In this document: one piece after another, positions 61,400-64,000 of the stretch
Layout of the letters: every line of letters begins with the position of its first letter
Numbering within the stretch: the first letter of the stretch is position 1
DNA from: Archivesica marissinica
Taxonomy: Eukaryota > Mollusca > Bivalvia > Venerida > Vesicomyidae
Assembly: GCA_014843695.1 (NCBI GenBank)
Contig: CM026401.1
Location: forward strand, 28,455,051-28,519,050
Reading direction: 5' to 3'
Length of the DNA stretch: 64,000 nt
Notes under the pieces: generated by a model
What the model saw: the letters and a program-made list of their open reading frames with translations, nothing else
Told to the model about the DNA's origin: nothing
Databases searched by the model: none
Translations under genes and position numbers: made by a program

Positions 61400-64000
61400 A
61401 CAAACATACACCATGTACACGGTGCATACGTTCCGTACGCTATAAACTCCATGTGCACGGTGCATACGTTCCGTACTCTATACACTCCATGTACACGGTA
61501 CTTACGTTCCGTACTCTATACACTCCATGTACACGGTACTTACGTTCCGTACGCTATACACTACATGTACACGGTACTTACGTTCCATACTCTATACACT
61601 ACATGTACACGGTACCTACCTTCCGTACGCTATACACTACATGTACACGGTACTTACGTTCCGTACTCTATACACTCCATGTACACGGTACCTACCTTCC
61701 GTACACTATACACTCCATGTACACGGTGCATACGTTCCGTACTCTATACACTACATGTACACGATACCTACCTTCCGTACGCTATACACTACATGTACAC
61801 GGTACATACCTTCCGTACGCTATACACTCCATGTACACGGTACCTACCTTCCGTACGCTATACACTACATGTACACGGTACATACCTTCCGTACGCTATA
61901 CACTACATGTACACGGTACTTACCTTCCGTACGCTATACACTACATGTACACGGTACTTACGTTCCGTACTCTATACACTCCATGTACACGGTACTTACG
62001 TTCCGTACGCTATACAATACATGTACACGGTACCTACCTTCGTACGCTATACACTCCATGTATACGGTACTTACGTTCCGTACGCTATACACTACATGTA
62101 CACGGTACCTACCTTCGTACGCTATACACTCCATGTACACGGTACTTACGTTCCGTACGCTATACACTACATGTACACGGTACTTACGTTCCGTACGCTA
62201 TACACTACATGTACACAGTACCTACCTTCCGTACGCTATACACTACATGTACACGGTACTTACGTTCCGTACGCTATACACTACATGTACACGGCACTTA
62301 GGTTGCGTACGCTATACACTGCATGTACACGGTACCTACCTTCCGTACGCTATGCACTACATGTACACGGTGCATACCTTCCGTACGCTATACACTACAT
62401 GTACACGGTACTTACGTTCCGTACGCTATACACTACATGTACACGGTACCTACCTTCCGTACTCTATACACTCCATGTACACGGTACTTACGTTCCGTAC
62501 GCTATACAATACATGTACACGGTAACTACCTTCCGTACGCTATACACTCCATGTACACGGTACTTACGTTCCGTACGCTATACACTACATGTACACGGTA
62601 CCTACCTTCCGTACGCTATACACTACATGTACACGGTACTTACGTTCCGTACGCTATACACTACATGTACACGGTACCTACGTTCCGTACTCTATACACT
62701 CCATGTACACGGTACTTACGTTCCGTACGCTATACAATACATGTACACGGTACCTACCTTCGTACGCTATACACTCCATGTACACGGTACTTACGTTCCG
62801 TACGCTATACACTACATGTACACGGTACCTACCTTCGTACGCTATACACTCCATGTACACGGTACTTACGTTCCGTACGCTATACACTACATGTACACGG
62901 TACTTACGTTCCGTACGCTATACACTACATGTACACAGTACCTACCTTCCGTACGCTATACACTACATGTACACGGTACTTACGTTCCGTACGCTATACA
63001 CTACATGTACACGGTACTTAGGTTCCGTACGCTATACACTGCATGTACACGGTACCTACCTTCCGTACGCTATACACTACATGTACACGGTGCATACCTT
63101 CCGTACGCTATACACTACATGTACACGGTACTTACGTTCCGTACGCTATACACTACATGTGCACGGTACCTACCTTCCGTACTCTATACACTCCATGTAC
63201 ACGGTACTTACGTTCCGTACGCTATACAATACATGTACACGGTAACTACCTTCCGTACGCTATACACTCCATGTACACGGTACTTACGTTCCGTACGCTA
63301 TACACTACATGTACACGGTACCTACCTTCCGTACGCTATACACTACATGTACACGGTACCTACCTTCCGTACGCTATACACTACATGTACACGGTAGTTA
63401 CGTTCCGTACGCTATACACTACATGTACACGGTACCTACCTTCCGTACGCTATACACTCCATGTACACGGTACTTACGTTCCGTACGCTATACACTCCAT
63501 GTACACGGTACTTACGTTCCGTACGCTATACACTACATGTACACGGTACCTACCTTCCGTACGCTATACACTACATGTACACGGTACATACCTTCCGTAC
63601 GCTATACACTACATGTACACGGTACCTACCTCCCGTACGCTATACACTACATGTACACGGTACTTACGTTCCGTACTCTATACACTCCATGTACACGGTA
63701 CTTACGTTCCGTACTCTATACACTCCATGTACACGGTGCATACGTTCCGTACTCTATACACTCCATGTACACGGTACTTACGTTCCGTACTCTATACACT
63801 CCATGTACACGGTACTTACGTTCCGTACTCTATACACTCCATGTACACGATGCATACGTTCCGTACCCTATACACTCCATGTACACGGTACTTACGTTCC
63901 GTACGCTATATACACTCCATGTACACGGTACTTACGTTCCGTACGCTATACACTCCATGTACACGGTACTTACGTTCCGTACGCTATACACTCCATGTAC
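61400..64000 (-). repeat. 38-bp minisatellite carrying a donor-like motif
   Basis: About 68 copies of a 38-bp unit, on the plus strand TACACTACATGTACACGGTA then CTTACGTTCCGTACGCTA, running off the window edge. On the gene strand many units contain AACGTAAGTACC, a perfect GTAAGT; others have GTAGGTACC or GTATG. A higher-order period of about 720 bp is visible (blocks at 61,958 and 62,678 match). Plus-strand open frames up to 648 codons are repeat artefacts, since three 38-bp units make 114 bp. Confidence 0.95.

Noticed and set aside
61282..63397. Plus-strand open frames up to 648 codons with a threonine/tyrosine-rich repeat
   Set aside because: Several overlapping frames are open at once over the 38-bp array, which points to repeat composition and not to a gene.

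Overview
The window is eukaryotic, from an invertebrate animal and most likely a lophotrochozoan such as a bivalve mollusc. The gene structure is intron-rich with canonical GT/AG sites, there are several families of tRNA-headed SINEs, a Tc1-like transposon, and very heavy tandem-repeat content. The bivalve assignment is an inference from SINE style and was not verified.

The only host gene I can support is a contactin-family cell-adhesion gene on the minus strand. Fifteen consecutive exons between about 61.2 kb and 34.9 kb chain without a stop for 2,360 bp (786 codons). Splice phases match at every junction. They encode the second half of Ig3, all of Ig4, Ig5 and Ig6, and all four fibronectin type III (FN3) domains, including the glycine-rich motif at the start of FN3-2 typical of contactins. 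The N-terminal part lies beyond 64,000. The last exon is uncertain; a phase-compatible candidate followed by a poly(A) signal sits at 29.2 kb.

Layout: 1-25,306 is a 50-bp satellite (BamHI-type GGATCC in many units) in two arms of opposite orientation separated by a 1-kb assembly gap, with higher-order repeats of about 2.5 kb in the left arm and 4.2-4.5 kb in the right arm. A second 1-kb gap is followed by a 65-bp satellite (26,307-28,973). From 29 kb to 61.4 kb is the contactin locus, whose introns carry mostly unrelated minisatellites (unit lengths 20, 27, 30, 31, 34, 40-44, 42, 47, 55, 66/76 and 70 bp), trinucleotide runs, about 20 SINE copies and a 1,697-bp Tc1-like element with perfect 27-bp terminal inverted repeats. 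From 61.4 kb to the end is a 38-bp minisatellite.

The most interesting pattern is that several intronic repeats appear to have grown out of the gene's own splice boundaries or exons. A 20-bp array of about 30 copies starts exactly at one 5' splice site. The donor end of another exon is copied about six times. A third donor is repeated four times. One 3' splice acceptor is duplicated in tandem and in frame. A 70-bp array carries an exon-like segment. The terminal 38-bp array carries a GTAAGTA on the gene strand in many units. One further minisatellite seems to be an amplified Pol III A-box region of a SINE.
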